DNA of 5,800 bases from an uncultured Burkholderiales bacterium. Its GTDB lineage: Bacteria > Pseudomonadota > Gammaproteobacteria > Burkholderiales > Burkholderiaceae_C. A model generated the notes under the pieces. It saw only the letters and a program-made list of their open reading frames with translations. It was not told the DNA's origin and ran no database searches. Shown here one piece after another: positions 5,130-5,800 of this stretch. Both the position numbers and the translations under genes were made by a program. Positions within the stretch are counted from its first letter, which is position 1. The number at the start of each line of letters is the position of its first letter. The stretch spans positions 1 to 5,800 of the forward strand of contig CAJBLW010000447.1 of assembly GCA_903953985.1 (NCBI GenBank), written 5' to 3'.

Positions 5130-5800
5130 ATGGAATTGTTCAAAATCAGAAAAGACATCCCGTTCATGCGCCACGCGTTGGTGCTGAACGCAGTGTCCTT
5201 CATCACCTTCGCTCTGGCGGTATTTTTCTTGTTCAGCCGGGGCCTGCACCTGTCGGTGGAGTTCACGGGTGGCACTTTGATGGAAGTGAGCTACAGCCAG
5301 CCCGCTGACCTGCAGAAGGTCCGTGGCACGGTGGGTACGCTCGGCTTTGCAGAAGTGCAGGTCCAAAACTTCGGTTCGGCACGCGAAGTGTTGATCCGTT
5401 TGCCCGCGCAAAAAGGCGTGAGCTCGGCCCAGCAAAGCGAGAAGGTTTTGTCGGCGCTCAAAGCCAATGACCCGGATGTCACGCTGCGTCGCACCGAATT
5501 TGTGGGCCCGCAAGTGGGTGACGAGCTGGTCGAAGACGGCCTGAAGGCGCTGGCCTTTGTGGTGATCGGCATCATGATTTATCTGGCGATTCGCTTCGAG
5601 TGGAAGTTCGCCGTCTCGGCCATCATCGCCAACTTACACGACGTGATCATCATCCTGGGCTTTTTCGCTTTCTTCCAGTGGGAATTTTCACTGGCGGTGC
5701 TGGCTGCGGTGCTGGCGGTGTTGGGTTATTCGGTCAACGAATCGGTGGTGATTTTTGACCGGATCCGCGAGAACTTCCGCCGTTACCGCAAGATGAACAC
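5130..5800 (+). CDS. secF: SecF, protein-export membrane protein (3' end beyond window)
   Basis: Partner of SecD in the proton-driven SecDF complex. The first 223 codons are visible and open to the right edge; the family is usually around 300-320 residues, so roughly the last quarter to third is missing. Visible are the N-terminal helix (about 16-36), the SVEFTGGTLMEV block (42-53, the SecF counterpart of the SecD LDLRGG motif), the periplasmic domain (about 55-135, ending in RTEFVGPQVGDEL), helices near 138-153, 158-182 and 186-205, and the TM4 motif GYSVNESVVIFDRIRENFR (199-217). Asp210 and Arg211 lie at the conserved charged positions linked to proton movement. The start ATG at 5130 has a GGGGA ribosome site about 8 nt upstream and follows the secD stop by 12 nt, so the two genes are co-transcribed. 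Confidence 0.97.
   Translation, partial: MELFKIRKDIPFMRHALVLNAVSFITFALAVFFLFSRGLHLSVEFTGGTLMEVSYSQPADLQKVRGTVGTLGFAEVQVQNFGSAREVLIRLPAQKGVSSAQQSEKVLSALKANDPDVTLRRTEFVGPQVGDELVEDGLKALAFVVIGIMIYLAIRFEWKFAVSAIIANLHDVIIILGFFAFFQWEFSLAVLAAVLAVLGYSVNESVVIFDRIRENFRRYRKMN

Overview
The window is high-GC DNA from a proteobacterium, most likely a betaproteobacterium of the Burkholderiales (Comamonadaceae-like). This rests on the style of the YajC/SecD/SecF proteins and on codon use, not on a database search. It holds two gene blocks transcribed away from each other from a shared 173-bp intergenic region (2661-2833).

Minus strand (about 2660 down to 25): a compact four-gene cluster. In transcription order it encodes the alpha subunit of a cobalt-type nitrile hydratase (CTLCSC metal site, with a strictly alternating histidine-rich N-terminal tail), the beta subunit, a small nitrile hydratase accessory/activator protein, and an RhtA-like EamA/DMT-family exporter. 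The genes are joined by an ATGA overlap (alpha/beta), a 10-nt gap (beta/accessory) and a TTGA overlap (accessory/exporter), so they very probably form one translationally coupled operon. Nitrile hydratase converts nitriles to amides in the cytoplasm. The accessory protein is expected to load cobalt into the alpha subunit. The exporter's role in the cluster is unknown. No amidase, nitrile-responsive regulator or cobalt importer is visible here.

Plus strand (2834 to the right edge): the housekeeping protein-export cluster yajC-secD-secF, the SecDF-YajC complex that uses the proton motive force to help SecYEG-dependent translocation. secF runs off the right edge. A GC-rich hairpin followed by a T-run lies between yajC and secD and could act as a partial terminator or attenuator.

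At the extreme left edge, a short plus-strand frame (2-64) reads like the C-terminal end of another protein. If real, it converges on and overlaps the end of the exporter gene.

The main points for a second look are the His-tailed cobalt nitrile hydratase coupled to an RhtA-like exporter, the overlapping divergent promoters, and the yajC-secD hairpin. Nothing here is clearly a wholly new system.
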